From positions 940,001 through 1,004,000 of the forward strand of contig JALIRH010000043.1 of NCBI GenBank assembly GCA_023055505.1: a DNA stretch of 64,000 nucleotides, given 5' to 3'. The position numbers and the translations under genes are program-made. The stretch comes from Callipepla californica brunnescens. Taxonomy: Eukaryota > Chordata > Aves > Galliformes > Odontophoridae. Below, in pieces: positions 44,645 to 64,000 of the stretch (its first letter is position 1; the number at the start of each line of letters is the position of its first letter). The notes beneath the pieces were generated by a model. It was not told where the DNA came from, did no database searches, and saw only the letters and a program-made list of their open reading frames with translations.

Positions 44645-45220
44645 GGCATTAAGCTTAAATCTGTTCCTAATTGACTGAAATGTAACCAAAATAAGGCTGG
44701 TTTGAATCAAAATTGGAGCAGGCACTGGGCAAACCCCAGCAGCCTCAAACCAGCCCCACACAGCTCTCTGGGGACGGACCCCCCCGTGCGCTCCCACGTG
44801 GCCCCACGGGCACCCGTGGCCCCTCCAAAACACCCAAACTGCAACCTGGGGGGGTGGGGGGGGGGGGTTGCACCTCCTGGGTTTGGGGGCCACGGGGAGC
44901 CCCCACCCCCCCTTCACCCCAGCTGCTGCTCCAGATCGTGGTCAAGGAACAAAGGCTCCGGGCGAGGCTGGGGGGTCCCCTCTCTGCCGTGGGGGCTGCG
45001 CTCCTGGGGGGCCCATGGCACTGCCACCGCCCCCAGGGGGCTGCCAGGGCCGGCTCCCCCCCCCAGGGGACCCCCTCTGCAGCGGGCTGCAGGGCCGCGC
45101 CGAGCTCCGGCCACCGCTGAGCCCCCCCTCGGTGTGCTGTGGTGGCAGGGATGGGGCGGGCGGCCCCGGGGGGGCTTCGGGCACCCGGTGCGGTGCTGCC
45201 GGCGCTCAGCCCCGCGGGGG

Positions 45221-50262
<5,042 letters not shown>

Positions 50263-53200
50263 GGCCGGAATGGGGGGGGGGTGGGGTCGGTGCCCGTCGG
50301 TGCCCGCGGCGGCGGAACGCACCGGCACGTCCGGGGAAGTCGCGAACAAGTCTGAGCAGCCCCCGCTCTGCCAAAGCCCTAAATGCCGCCCTCGCCCCGC
50401 CCCGCCCGGCCCGGGACCGCCCCCGGGGGGGCAGAAAGGCACCGGTCCTCGGGGGCCTCTCCGGTGCCGGCTCTGTGCCCGCAGAGCCCGCCGTCTTCGC
50501 TGCCCCTCCGCTGCGGGATGCGGTGCCCCGTCCCCCCCCGGCCGGTAGATGACGGAGAGCCGTCCCGTCCCGTCCCGTCCCGTCCCGTCCCGCCGTGACT
50601 CAGCGCTGCCGTCCGGACACTCCTGCGCCCTCGGGGCCGCTCCCCCCGCTCCTCATCCCCGCGTGGTGCGGCGGAGCCCTCGGGGCTGTTTTCTGGCTCC
50701 GGTTTGGTTTTGTGGAAGATTTCCCCCCTAAACTCCGACTTTTTCCTCCGAGATAACCTCGGGGGTTCCCCTCCGTAACACCAAGAAGAGGAGAAGATGC
50801 CCCGAGGGGCTCCGCGGGGCCGTCGGGTCGGGGCTCCGCGCGTCCCCGGGGACCGCGAGGGTTCGGTGGTGGGCGGACGTGACGCCGTGGGTGACCCCGC
50901 TCGTGTCCCCGTCCGGACCCGATGGCATCGAGTCCAGGTCAGCAGCGGTGGCAGTGTCCCCATCTCCGTATCCCTGTGGCAGCAGAGAGTGGGATGGGAC
51001 ACAGGGGGTGCCCAGAGAGCCACCCCCCCTCGGGATGGGGGACACCTGGGCCGTACCGCACCCCAACCGTCCCCAACCTTTCCCCCGGAGGAGGGGATGT
51101 GAGAGGGACCCCATGACCCTGAGCTTAGGGTGGGGATGGGAACCCGGAGTTGGGGGGGGGGCTGAGCCGGGGGCTGCTGCCCGCTGCTGGATCCAGCGCT
51201 GGATTCTGTGCCCCCCCTCCCCCTGCGGGCAGCAGGGGACACCTGAGCCGTGGGGTGACAGTGAGGGTTGGGCACAGACCCCCACCCCCCCACCCCCATG
51301 CTGTGACTGTGGGGGCCTCGTGGGCTGACACTGTGGGTCGGGATGACGCCACGTGGGGACGGGCTGACGTCGCGTGGGGACAGAGGTGACACCCGTGGGG
51401 AACGGGTGCGGTGTGAGGGGCTGCTGGAGCCCATGGGAAGGGACGGCAGAGATTGGGGGGGGGGGGGGGGGGGAAGAGAAAAGAAAAAAAAAGATAGAAA
51501 GAAAAAAAAAAAAGAGCCCAAACAATGCCTTTTCCCATCGTCCCGTTTTGTTGGAACCTTCTGAAGTGTTTTCGTTGAAATTTCCCAAAAATGTCAGCCT
51601 GAGGGAGACACCCAGCATGGGAAAGTGCCGCCCCAGCTCCGCGCCTGCCAGCGCAGGGGGGGTCAGCCCGAGCGCGGCCGCGTGGGGTCCCCGTGGGTGA
51701 AGGGGGGGGGGGGGGACAGCGGTGTCGTGGGGAGGGGGGGGAACGGCGGTGTTGAGGAGGGGACCGAGTGGGGGGTCACCGCCGCCGTGTCCCCGCCGGG
51801 GCAGGGAGCGGGGTGGGCTCTGGGCGGTGGTCCCGGTGTGGGGACGGGGACACAGCGGTGACCGCAGCAGCGCCGTCTGAGTCAGCGGAGCACCACGCGG
51901 AGCTCTGCCCTTTGGCGGTGACCTTTGCAGCGCTGAGTGCGCGGAGCTCTGCCCACACCGAGCAGGGCTGGGGGGGGGGGACGGGGCCGCGCCCCGACGG
52001 GGCCGACGTGCTGCCACCCCACCGGTGTCACCCCATAACGTAACTCCCCCTTCCCATCCCCTCCCCCCGCTGCTCATCCCCACGCATGAACCCCATTAGT
52101 CGCGATGCTCCTCGGACAGGGGCACATGTGGCTGCGGGAACTGAGGGGGGGGGGGGGTCGGGGTGCACGATGCAGACCCCCAACCCCCCCCCCCCTTAAA
52201 CACATGGCCCGGGGATGGAGCGTTCTGACCGCCTGCATCCTTCTAAAGTGACCTGTGGGACAAATAAAGAGGCTGGAAATGCCAAGAATCCAGCGGTCCG
52301 AGTTTTCTTTCTATTCCTCTCTGTAGCATTTCCACGTCCGTCCGTCGGGGTAATTTATAACCGCTTTAACCCTTTCCGTGCCGCCCTCCCACCCCGCAGC
52401 CCCCGCAGCGCTGGTGGGAAAATGCCATCACGCTGAGTGGGGTTCGGGGGGGGGGGGGAGTGGGGGCACCGTGGGGACATCGCCGCTCCCATTCGGGAAC
52501 AGAGAGCTGAGGAGAGGAATGTGGGTCACTGATAAACGCAAAAGGCGTCGAGAGGCTCTGGAGAGCTCCGGGGAGGGGGGGGGTGGTCAATATTTGCCAA
52601 CTGCGGTGTTGGTGCCCGGGGAGGGGCTCTCTTTTTTTTCTGTTAAAACACGAGTGGAGGGGCTGAGGGTGTGGGGCGGGTGCCAGGCGTGGGGAGCGGC
52701 TCTGGCAGCGCTCCCAGTGCTCCCAGTGTCCCCTCAATCCTTCCATTGCCCCCCAGTGCTGTCACTTACACCCAACACTCACATTACCCCCAGTGCCCCA
52801 TCGTCCCAGGTGCTGACACCAGCACCCAGGCCATCGGGTTCTGTACCCCCCCCCCCTCCATTCCCCCCCCCCCCCATCTCGCAGCAGCCCCAGCTCTGCC
52901 CCACAGCCGATGCGTTCCCACCTGCAGCGCCGCGCTGTGATTTACGGCAGCAGTCCCCAATCTGTCCCATTTACTTCGCCATTTGTCAGCAGCGCCGGAC
53001 ACGAGGCTGCAGGGCTGGGGGGGGGGGGGGAGCACAGCCAACCCGAGCCCCTCCAGAGCACGTTTGTCCCACCCCTCCTAACGAAGCGCATGGGCCGGAG
53101 GAGCAGAGGACTAACTGCGGGGGCCCAGCAGAGCCCCCCCAGCTGAGCTCCGGCCATGAGTTCCCCATTAGGGCTGGGGTGGTGGAGCCCCCCGCCCTCC

Positions 53201-54027
53201 TTCTCCACCCCCCCCCCCCCTCGTTGGGGTGCTGCCATCAATAAGGGAGACGGGCAGGGCCGGGAGCGTGAGGCCGAGCCCACGCTTTGATGTCTGCTAA
53301 GCCCTGCGAAATAAAAGCCGTAAATCTGGGGCTGCACCGAAGGATGGGGGGAACCGAAATCCGCGGGGAGCTGAGAAGTGCGGGGTGCTGCCCGGGGGGG
53401 GGGAGATGGCCATCAGACCCTGCACGTCCCAGCCCAGGACTCTGCATACCCCACGCGCCCCAGCCCTCCTCCACGTCCCCGTGTCCCCCCACGTCCCCCA
53501 GCCCCTCTGCATCTGACCGTTTCCCCCCGCGGCCCCAGTACCCCCACATCCCGAGGTCTCCAGCATCGCTTCGCCACCCCCCCCGTGTCCCCCCACGTTC
53601 TCCATTCCCCCTCCATCTCCCCAAGCCCCCCCCCCAGCTCCCTGCAACCCCCTGCATCCCCGGGGTCCCCCCTCACCTCCCACTCTCCACGCAGCTCCCC
53701 ATCCCCACTCACCCCCAGAGCCCCCCCCAATCCTCCCACACCTCCTAGCACCCCCATACACCCCCTCAGTCCTTTTCACTCCCCCCCCCAACCCCTCCCC
53801 ACAATTAACCCCTTACTCCCCGTGCCCTCCTGCCACCCCCTCATCCTCCCCCCCCCCCCTCCCCGTGCAGCACACCCTCTCCGGGGGCTCCGGTACCGGC
53901 GAAGCTGCGGCACTGCGGTTCCCCCCCCCCCCAGCTCTCCCCGCCGCCCCCGCCCGGCGCACGGCGCGTCACGGCGGGGCCGAACGGCGGCGGTGGCATC
54001 TCCGCTCCGCTCCGCTCCGTCCCCGCC
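50263..54027. other. Divergent intergenic region CRLF1-TMEM59L
   Basis: This 3.8 kb region lies between two head-to-head genes. The left part (to about 50.7 kb) is the CRLF1 CpG island with a (CGTCC)6 tract. The middle has C/G homopolymers, a purine-rich stretch at 51450-51520 and a segment at 51878-51954 with clustered factor-binding motifs. The right part, from about 53.85 kb, is the TMEM59L CpG island. I see no protein-coding gene. Confidence 0.55.
50561..50590 (+). repeat. (CGTCC)6 pentanucleotide repeat
   Basis: Six perfect CGTCC units lie about 300 bp upstream of the CRLF1 start codon, inside its CpG island. Confidence 0.95.
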
Positions 54028-57381
<3,354 letters not shown>

Positions 57382-58531
57382 TGCCCCACCCCTTCCCATC
57401 ACCTCCCCATCACTTCACCGCCACCGTCCCCATGCCGGTGCCCCCGATCCCCTTCTGACCCCATCCCTCTGCCTCCATGGGGCACAGCCCGGAGCTTTCC
57501 CTCCTCCATCAGCACTGCTGCGTTCCCACTGCCCAGATCCCAGCGACCACTGCCAGCGTGCAAGGGGGGAGCGCAGCCCCGTGCCCCCGCTCTGGGCATG
57601 GCTCCAGAGGGACATGGGCAGTGCCTGGGGGGGCTTTGGCTCTGCTCAGCCTGGCCCCCACCTCAGGCTGAGCCCCCGCGGCGCCGGCCATGGGAACTCC
57701 CTTCCGCCGAAGGCCCCGCGGGAGCCGGAACGTGGCCAATGGATTTGGTGTTGGCAGCCAAAGCGGACAGAGCAGCGGATCCGCCGCCCCCGTGCCCATG
57801 TGAGCACCCGGCCGGGCCCTGGGGGGGCTGCAGAGCACTGCAGGACGGCTCCGTGACACCGATGGAGGGCACCGGGCAGGGACAGAGCGGCATTTCCCAC
57901 CCTCGTGCTCCTGGGATGCTCCATCCCTCACATCCCTGCTGCATCCCACGGGGTGGAACCGGGTGCCACCGGCTCTGCGTCCTGGTGAGGAGCGGGGTCA
58001 GGGGGGCCCCGCTGGGCAGCCCCCCCCCCACCTCGCAGCAGTGCCATCTCCCATCTCCCCATCTCCATCACTTTGTGCATCGTTCTGTGTTTGATTTGCA
58101 CCGGCATGCAGCCCGCCAGGCCCGGGCACCCCATGGTGGCACCCCCATCCCCCAACCTCCCCCTAACACGTGTGTACAGAGTAACTTATTGCCCGTGCCC
58201 CCCCCCCCCCCCCCCCATCGGTTTCTACGCTCACCCCATGTTGGGGGGCCATGCTGTGTGTCGCTGTGGGGTGAGGGGATGTCCCTGGGGGTGTCCCCCA
58301 GCCCCACCAACATTGTGCTGCTCCATATCACAGTGCAACATATCTGGGGAGTGGGCTGGGGGGGGGTCCGTGTCGGGATGTACTTCTCGATGTCGCTTCC
58401 TGGCGAGCTCAGCTCGGTGTTGGTGCGGTCCGTGTTGCCCCTCCAGGCGGTCACCCCCTCTCTGGGATGGGTGCAGGGGGGGGACCCGGCCCCACACTGC
58501 GAGCAGAGCGCAGGTCAGATGCGGGGGGACA

Positions 58532-58537
58532 AATAAA
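58532..58537 (+). promoter_or_regulatory. TMEM59L: Poly(A) signal of TMEM59L
   Basis: AATAAA followed by a G/T-rich sequence lies about 1.15 kb after the stop. No earlier AATAAA or ATTAAA was noticed in the UTR. Confidence 0.75.
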
Positions 58538-61500
58538 GGGTTTGTACCAGGGCTGGCCCCGTGCTTCTGGGGTCGGAGCCGGAGCGGTGCGGGAGGGAGC
58601 GCCGATGGATCCGAAGGGAGGTGGGGTGCTCCCGGGGTGGGTTTGGTGGCCCCAATCCCCCACAGCCCATTAACCCCTCATTTCCCGAGTGCCCTCAGCG
58701 CGGAGTGGGGGGGGGGGGGATGTGGGACGGACAGCTGGCAGACCCTGCGTGCCGCGGGATCCGGCGGTCCCTCCTGGGACGGGGCTGCGAGCAGAATCCT
58801 CCCCTTCAGGATGGATCGGATTGCTCAGTGCTGGCGCGGGGTGCAGGGAGCCGTGCCCAGGAAGGAGCAGGTGAGGAGGGACCCCGCTGCAGCGAGGAGA
58901 GACGCATGAAATCCGCTGGTTCCACCCCCCCGCAGGCAGCCGGGCTGACTTCCACCCGACGCCTTTTTCCTCCTCGCTCCTCTCCTTGGAGGTTTTTCAC
59001 GGGGAAAGCGAAATGAAAAAGTCGCAGTGTGTGGCCCCATGTGCCGGGAGCGATGCCGTGAGGAGGAGAGGTGCGATCGCGCCCTCACCCATCGGTGGGC
59101 ATCGGGGGCTGCGAAGGGCCACGTCCTCCCCACCAGCTCCTGCTCAGCCACGCTCGGGAGGGAAGCGCAGGCCGGTAGGTGGGGACTGTCAGCCGCGCTG
59201 CGGCCAGCAGCAGCCCCACGGCCTCCACAAAGCCGGGGGGAGGCGGCCAGCTGTCCCCCCAGCCCCCCTCGGCGGACCCCGAAGCATCGCCCGGCTCTGC
59301 GGTGCCGCTGTGCTCAGCCCCGCTGGGTCCGGTGCTGCCGCTGCTGCCCCTTCCCCCCCCACCCTGGGGTGCCCCCCCCACCCCCCTCTGCCCCCCTGAA
59401 GTCTCAGCTGCACGGAGCTGGCTCCGCTCCACTGCTGCTCACACACTGCAGTGCATTCACGCACGGATTTCCCTCCCCGGGCGCTGTCGGGGCTGGAAGC
59501 CCAGGGTTGGGATGGGGTGGGAAGGGCCCCTGCAGTCCCAGTCTTGCACCCCACTGCGTCCATCACCAGCTCCGTGCGTAGCAGTGGTGGTTGGGGTGAT
59601 GCTGAGCACAGAGCAGCCACACACGGCCTCTCTGTGTCTCACGGAGGAGGAATGAAGGGCTTTGATAAGGGAACACAATGGGGAGGAAGCAGCGGTTTGG
59701 GGCCTTCTCAGAGCGCGTGTTTTGAAGATGATGGAAGGAGAGCCCGAGCTCCTTCGCATCCGGGGAAGGGCTCTGTCCTCGCTGCTCTCCGCTGCTGTCC
59801 CGAGTGGCTCCATCAGCCCGGGGCCCTGGGGGGGTAAGCCTTCATCAGCGATGGAGTGAGGATGAGGATGGGTCGGACGGAGCTGCTGGCTGCGGGGATC
59901 CGCTCCCCATCCTCCTCCCCACGCCCAGGAGGAGCGGAGCTGCGGGTGATTCAGCAACAGGAAAACCAAACGAAAAACAATCTCCTGGTGCTAATGGGAT
60001 TGGTTCTGTCCCTACCACGCACATTCCAGCCCAGCTCGAGGGACCGCTGGGGGGGGGGGGGGGGGGAGGGAAAGGGGGGGGCAACAAAGGCCAATGGTTC
60101 CCCGTGTCCAAGCGCGGGGTTCGGCGCGGTGCCGCTGGCCGGAGCACCCCATCCACAGCCGGCCCTGCGCTGCGTGCCTCCGCCCGCCGCCAAGTGACAT
60201 GCATTTTCCATTCCCTGGGCTTCATTACTTCTTGGAACACAGACGGCGCGCGTTGGGCCGCGAGGGGCTTTGCGTTTCCCTCCGTGTTTATTCTTGCTGC
60301 CGTGTGTTCTCTTGCCAGGTGAGGAGCGCAGCCAAAGCTGGTCAGGGGGAGCGCGGGTGGGAATGGTCCGCCCGCAGCACCTGCCGGAGCCGTCCCACTG
60401 CTCAGCGGGCACAGTGTGTGCGTGTGCTCCGCTGCATCGCGGCTCTGCGCTGCGGATGGAGCTCGGAACCAGAGCTGGGGACGGCACCGAGCTCTGAGCG
60501 CTGGGAGGGGAAGGAGCAAAGCAGAGCCTGCGTTGGGTTTCTGCTCGTGCCTCCTTGCTCTTCAGAGCAGGCACAGCGATGCTGACAGCGATGGGTGTGC
60601 GCACACAGCCGTTATCTGCACGGGATGTGATGGCCGTGCTTGCTGGCGGTGTCCATCCCTGGGGGATGCAGTGCTGCACTGCTGCTTTGGATCTGCAGTG
60701 GAGGTAGGGGCAGCTCCGTGCCCTGTGGGAGCATCACGAGTGGGGAGGAGGGGTTGTCCCGTGCTCAGAGCCCACAACGAGTGACTGGGAACCTCTCTGT
60801 CACAGAGCACGGTGGTGGGGAGACGCAAGCAGGGTGAAATGGAAGGAGGGGACAGTGCTGGCACATGCACGTGGACCCCAGGCCGCGTGCTTCCCCAGCT
60901 CATGTGCTCGCTGGGATTACATGGGGATTAGTGGGGAGCAGCCAAGCAGGAATGGAGAGGGAAAGAGAGAGGTCACCCAATGGCTCCTGAGCACTGCGCT
61001 GCGATGGGAGGCTGCCACGAGCTGGGGAGAATCTAGCAAGAATCGGGAAAAAACGCTGCCGACGTCGTCTGCCTCCGCTCACAGCACTGCTCCCAGCCGT
61101 GGGGAATCCCACAGTGCCGGGGCAGCTGTGGAGCTGGGGCTGCGGCAGTGCTGGGCCTCGTGTTTTATGGGGGGAAAGAAGTGCGGGCAGGGCTCAAACA
61201 CATCCGCATCTCACAGCAGAGATCAGGAAAACGAGGGGTAGGGGCTGATGGCTCTGTTTCTTACCCCGTGTGAGGATCTGTGCTTTCAGGGGGGATGGCT
61301 GCCCTGCACAGTAGGAGCTCTGGGGCCGCACCGAGGGCCGTGTGCTCGGGATCAGTGCATGAAAGCACTGAGCATCGCTCGGCTGCCGCGCTAACGCCGC
61401 TCGTAAAAATCACCTTAGATATAAGTCAGGCTCCGTGGGGACGGGGCTGAGTGCACTCAACAAATAACGAACAGAAATAAAAACAGCTAGCAAATGGGCC

Positions 61501-62307
61501 ATAAAATCAAACCATAACGGTAACGAGGAAGTTCCTGGATCTGCTGCGAGAGAGACGGAGTCCCATCGGCCGTCTGAAACAGCACGAAGTACCCCCTGCG
61601 GTTCCCTGCCACAACTCAGCACAGCGATCTGGAACACATCTTCCTTCCAGCGTGGTAGAAATGCATTTTTTTTTTGTGCTTTTGGGAGAATTCTGGGGTT
61701 CCGTTTCAGTGGGATCTGGGGAACGTGTGAAAGGCATTTCCAGCCGGGAAGCGGAGGTGCGGCGCTCCGGGCCCGGTGGCAGCAGGGCCCTGAAACAAAA
61801 GCACTTAAAATCCTATAGATACAGACCCCAAAAAAATGACACGTGGAAGTGTGAAGTGTAAACCTCGTAAAGGAGGAGGGGGGGGGGTGCAAAGATGAGG
61901 CGGCCCCAGGAGAAAACGGGAGGTACGGAACGGAGCTGGTGCTGTGGGGGGGGGGGATGAGCGGGGTGGGTGGAAGGGGGGGACCCCAAAACGCAGCCAA
62001 GAGCAGCGGGCACCACGCAACGAGCAAATGAATGAGTCCCGCTTCCCTTTCTCCCAAAGGTTTTATGGGGCTTAATTAATGAATGTCTGTAGAACGCATT
62101 TGGAGCTGGGAATGAAATGTGCTGTGGAAATGCCAAATATTTTTAATGCTCCGGCAGATTTAGAAGGTTTAAATAGGAAAAATACACAGCGCTGCCTCTG
62201 AAATAGATTCCTCTCCTTGAAGCAGAGGGCTGCAGAACATGAAGTTTTCATCAGGCTGACTTGAAAGGGTGTTTTCATGGCTTTCCAAGCCCGTTTATTC
62301 CCCCTTT

Positions 62308-62390
62308 CCCTTATACAGATGTGGACGCTGAGGCATGGGAAATCAAAGGGATTTACCCACGCTCGTTGGCAGAGCCACCAGGACGAATAA
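62308..62390 (+). mobile_element. MIR-like SINE relic
   Basis: ACAGATGTGGACGCTGAGGC, then a diverged middle, then TTACCCACGCTCGTTGGCAG and AGCC, tracks the MIR core (ACAGATGAGGAAACTGAGGC ... TTGCCCAAGG ... GGCAGAGCC). Identity is by eye and the boundaries are approximate. Confidence 0.5.
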
Positions 62391-62590
62391 TTTCCTGATT
62401 TCCACTGGCAGTGGAATGCCCCCTCGCCCGTCCGCTGCCTCCAGATGCACGGCGGCTTGAGAAATTACACGGCCTGCGAGGCCTGGCCCCGACCCCGGCC
62501 ATGGAAAGGCACTGCGGGCATCGGCTCTGCCAACGGGACGGCATTTTCTGCGGGGTGCTGCAGAATGGCCCAGGACGGCTGGAGGGGAGA

Positions 62591-63410
62591 TGGCTGGGGG
62601 ATTGTTGGGGTTGAGTGGCTGTTGGGGTTGGGTGGTTGTTGGGGTTGAGTGGTTGTTGGGGTCAGGTGGTTGTTGTGGTTGGGTGGATGTTGGGGTTGGG
62701 TGATTGTTGGGGTTAAGTGGTTGTTGGGGTTGGGTGGTTGTTGGGGTTAGATGGTTGTTGTGGTTGGGTGGTTACTGGTGTCGGGTGGTTGTTGTGGTTG
62801 GGTGGATGTTGTGGTTGGGTGGTTGTTGGGGTTGGGTGGTTGTTGGGGTTGAGTGGCTGTTGAGGTTGGGTGGTTGTTGGGGTCAGATGGTTGTTGGGGT
62901 CAGATGGTTGTTGGGTGGTTACTGGTGTTGGGTGGTTGTTGTGGTTGGGTGGATGTTGGGGTTGGGTGGTTTTTGGGGTTGGGTGGTTGTTGGGGTTGGG
63001 TGGTTACTGGTGTCGAGTTGCTGTTGGGGTTGGGTGGATGTTGAGTGTGGGTGGCTGTCAGGGTCAGGTGGTTGTTGGGGTTCAGTGGCTGTTGGGGTTA
63101 GGTGGTTGTTGGGGTCAGATGGTGGTTGTGGTTGGGTGGTTACTGCTGTTGGGTGGCTGTTGTGGTTGGGTGGATGTTGGGGTTGGGTGGCTTGTTGGGG
63201 TTGGGTGGTTGGTTGGGGTCAAGTGGCTGTTGTGGTTGGGTGGATGTTGGGGTCGGGTGGTTGTTGGGGTTGGGTGGTTGTTGGGGTCAGGTGGTTGTTG
63301 GGGTCAGGTGGTTGTTGGGGTTGGGTGGTTGTTGGGGTCAGGTGGTTGTTGTGGTTGGGTGGCTGTTGGGGTTGGGTGGTTACTGGTGTTGCGTGGTTGT
63401 TGGGGTTGGC
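62591..63410 (+). repeat. 17-bp minisatellite, about 48 copies
   Basis: The unit TGGTTGTTGGGGTTGGG repeats for about 820 bp with variants at fixed positions (GGAT for GGTT; TGTGG for TGGGG; ACTGGTG for GTTGGGG; GTCAG for GTTGG). The register is held except at a truncated 11-bp unit near 62905. Because 17 is not a multiple of 3, the long open frames across it are by-products. Confidence 0.97.
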
Positions 63411-63559
63411 TGAACGCTGGGGCTTCAGTGACTGCCCTCATCCTGGGCAGGCTGCCCCACGGGCCACACACACACGCTGCCGTCTCCAGAAGGCACTGAA
63501 CGCACAGAATCCCGAGGCAAATCGCTCAGCACACAGCCATGGGCCGCCGTGAGGGCGCC

Positions 63560-63872
63560 TCAGCCACTCTCACACAACAGACGGCTGCACCGCTCCGCCA
63601 CCACATCCTTCGGGGGGACAACGGCACCCCAAACCCCCCCTCAAAATCCAGGACCCCAATCCGCCCCGCTCTCCCAGCCGCTCCATCCCCGCGCCCGCAG
63701 CACCACCGAGACAGCCGCGGGCGCTCCCCCCGTGCCCCGCACGTCCCGCTGGGGCAGCTCCGGTCCCGGGGGAGCGGAGCCGTTCGGCGGCGCCGTTCGC
63801 TGCTGCGCCTTTAACGCGGCGCCCGCCGCCTCCCAGCCCGGGCCCGGCGGCGGCGGCGGCGGCGCAGCGAAG
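63560..63872 (+). promoter_or_regulatory. KLHL26: KLHL26 CpG-island promoter and 5' UTR
   Basis: GC-rich sequence with GGCGGC repeats leads directly into the start codon, with CCTTTAA at about 63809-63815. No TATA box is seen. Confidence 0.5.
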
Positions 63873-63919
63873 ATGGCGGAGTCCGGAGGGGCCGAGTTCG
63901 GCGCGGAGCGGCCGAGCAG
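63873..63919 (+). CDS. KLHL26: Kelch-like protein 26, first coding exon (partial)
   Basis: KLHL26 is a BTB-BACK-Kelch adaptor, presumed substrate receptor of CUL3 ubiquitin ligases. Only 47 coding bases are in the window: MAESGGAEFGAERPS plus two bases, then the donor AG|gtgagc. The MAESGG start and ERP(N)S end match what I recall of the human N-terminus, and KLHL26 is the next gene after TMEM59L in human, on the same strand. The BTB domain would be in the next exon, outside the window. The call leans heavily on synteny because the peptide is so short. Confidence 0.75.
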
Positions 63920-64000
63920 GTGAGCGGGGCCCGGAGCGGAGCGGGGTCGGGGCGGGGCCGCGGGGAGCGGGGCCGGGAGCGGGGAGCGGGGAGCGGGGCC

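Larger units (their letters stand above)
58560..63872. other. Intergenic TMEM59L-KLHL26
   Basis: This 5.3 kb stretch has no recognisable gene. It contains GC-rich sequence to about 61.2 kb, an AT-richer stretch at 61400-62330, a MIR-like SINE relic (62308-62390), the 17-bp minisatellite (62591-63410) and the KLHL26 CpG-island promoter from about 63.6 kb. A non-coding upstream exon of KLHL26 cannot be excluded. Confidence 0.5.

Noticed and set aside
52263..52268. AATAAA in the CRLF1-TMEM59L interval
   Set aside because: There is no upstream coding exon on that strand for it to terminate; it is an isolated hexamer expected by chance.
58068..58454. Antisense frame in the TMEM59L 3' UTR with a protein-like start (GNTDRTNTELSSPGSDIEKY)
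   Set aside because: It begins at GTG, I do not recognise it, its tail is low complexity, and it lies wholly within the expected 3' UTR. A conserved antisense exon was considered but not supported.
61410..62057. Minus-strand 215-residue frame in the intergenic AT-richer stretch
   Set aside because: No domain, and a Pro/Ser-rich start from a C-rich repeat. The interval may be conserved non-coding DNA but coding is not supported.
62704..63552. A 282-residue open frame through the minisatellite (Gly/Trp/Leu/Val repeats)
   Set aside because: The array is open in several frames because the unit rarely contains stops; the 17-bp unit rotates frame, so there is no protein repeat under selection.

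Overview
The window is vertebrate nuclear DNA. It has multi-exon genes with GT-AG introns, CpG-island promoters, AATAAA poly(A) signals, CR1 LINE fragments and very GC-rich, compact gene spacing. CR1 plus compaction and long G/C homopolymers point to a bird microchromosome, most likely a galliform such as chicken. The gene order and orientation ELL(-), FKBP8(-), KXD1(+), UBA52(+), REX1BD(+), CRLF1(-), TMEM59L(+), KLHL26(+) is the order I recall for human 19p13.11, so this is a conserved syntenic block.

Layout. 1-2.9 kb: CpG-rich sequence with a 100-base assembly gap and no recognisable gene. 3-33.2 kb: ELL, an RNA polymerase II elongation factor, 12 coding exons on the minus strand with a 13 kb first intron holding CR1 fragments, a 41-bp duplication and a GGGGCC hexanucleotide tract. 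33.8-38.9 kb: FKBP8, 8 coding exons, minus strand. 38.6-39.5 kb: a bidirectional CpG-island promoter shared by FKBP8 and KXD1. 39.5-44.4 kb: three small plus-strand genes, KXD1, UBA52 (ubiquitin-eL40 fusion) and REX1BD, with a CR1 relic between the first two. 44.6-50.3 kb: CRLF1 (minus), ending tail-to-tail with REX1BD. 54.0-58.5 kb: TMEM59L (plus), divergent from CRLF1. 58.6-63.9 kb: a gene-free interval with a MIR-like relic and an 820-bp, 17-bp-unit minisatellite. 63.9 kb: first coding exon of KLHL26, which runs off the window.

The genes are not an operon and do not form one pathway. They cover transcription elongation (ELL), mitochondrial chaperone/mitophagy receptor function (FKBP8), lysosome positioning (KXD1), ubiquitin and ribosome supply (UBA52), cytokine secretion (CRLF1) and Golgi/endosomal membrane trafficking (TMEM59L). 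Exon boundaries were derived by hand from reading frame, splice consensus and remembered vertebrate orthologues; every complete gene closes in frame except TMEM59L, where one base in a C run breaks the frame. I found no previously unknown protein system. The most notable non-genic signals are the GGGGCC tract, a degenerate ATTGTTCT array in CRLF1 intron 1, the 17-bp minisatellite, a U-tract/A-tract hairpin at the ELL 3' end and the TMEM59L frame break.
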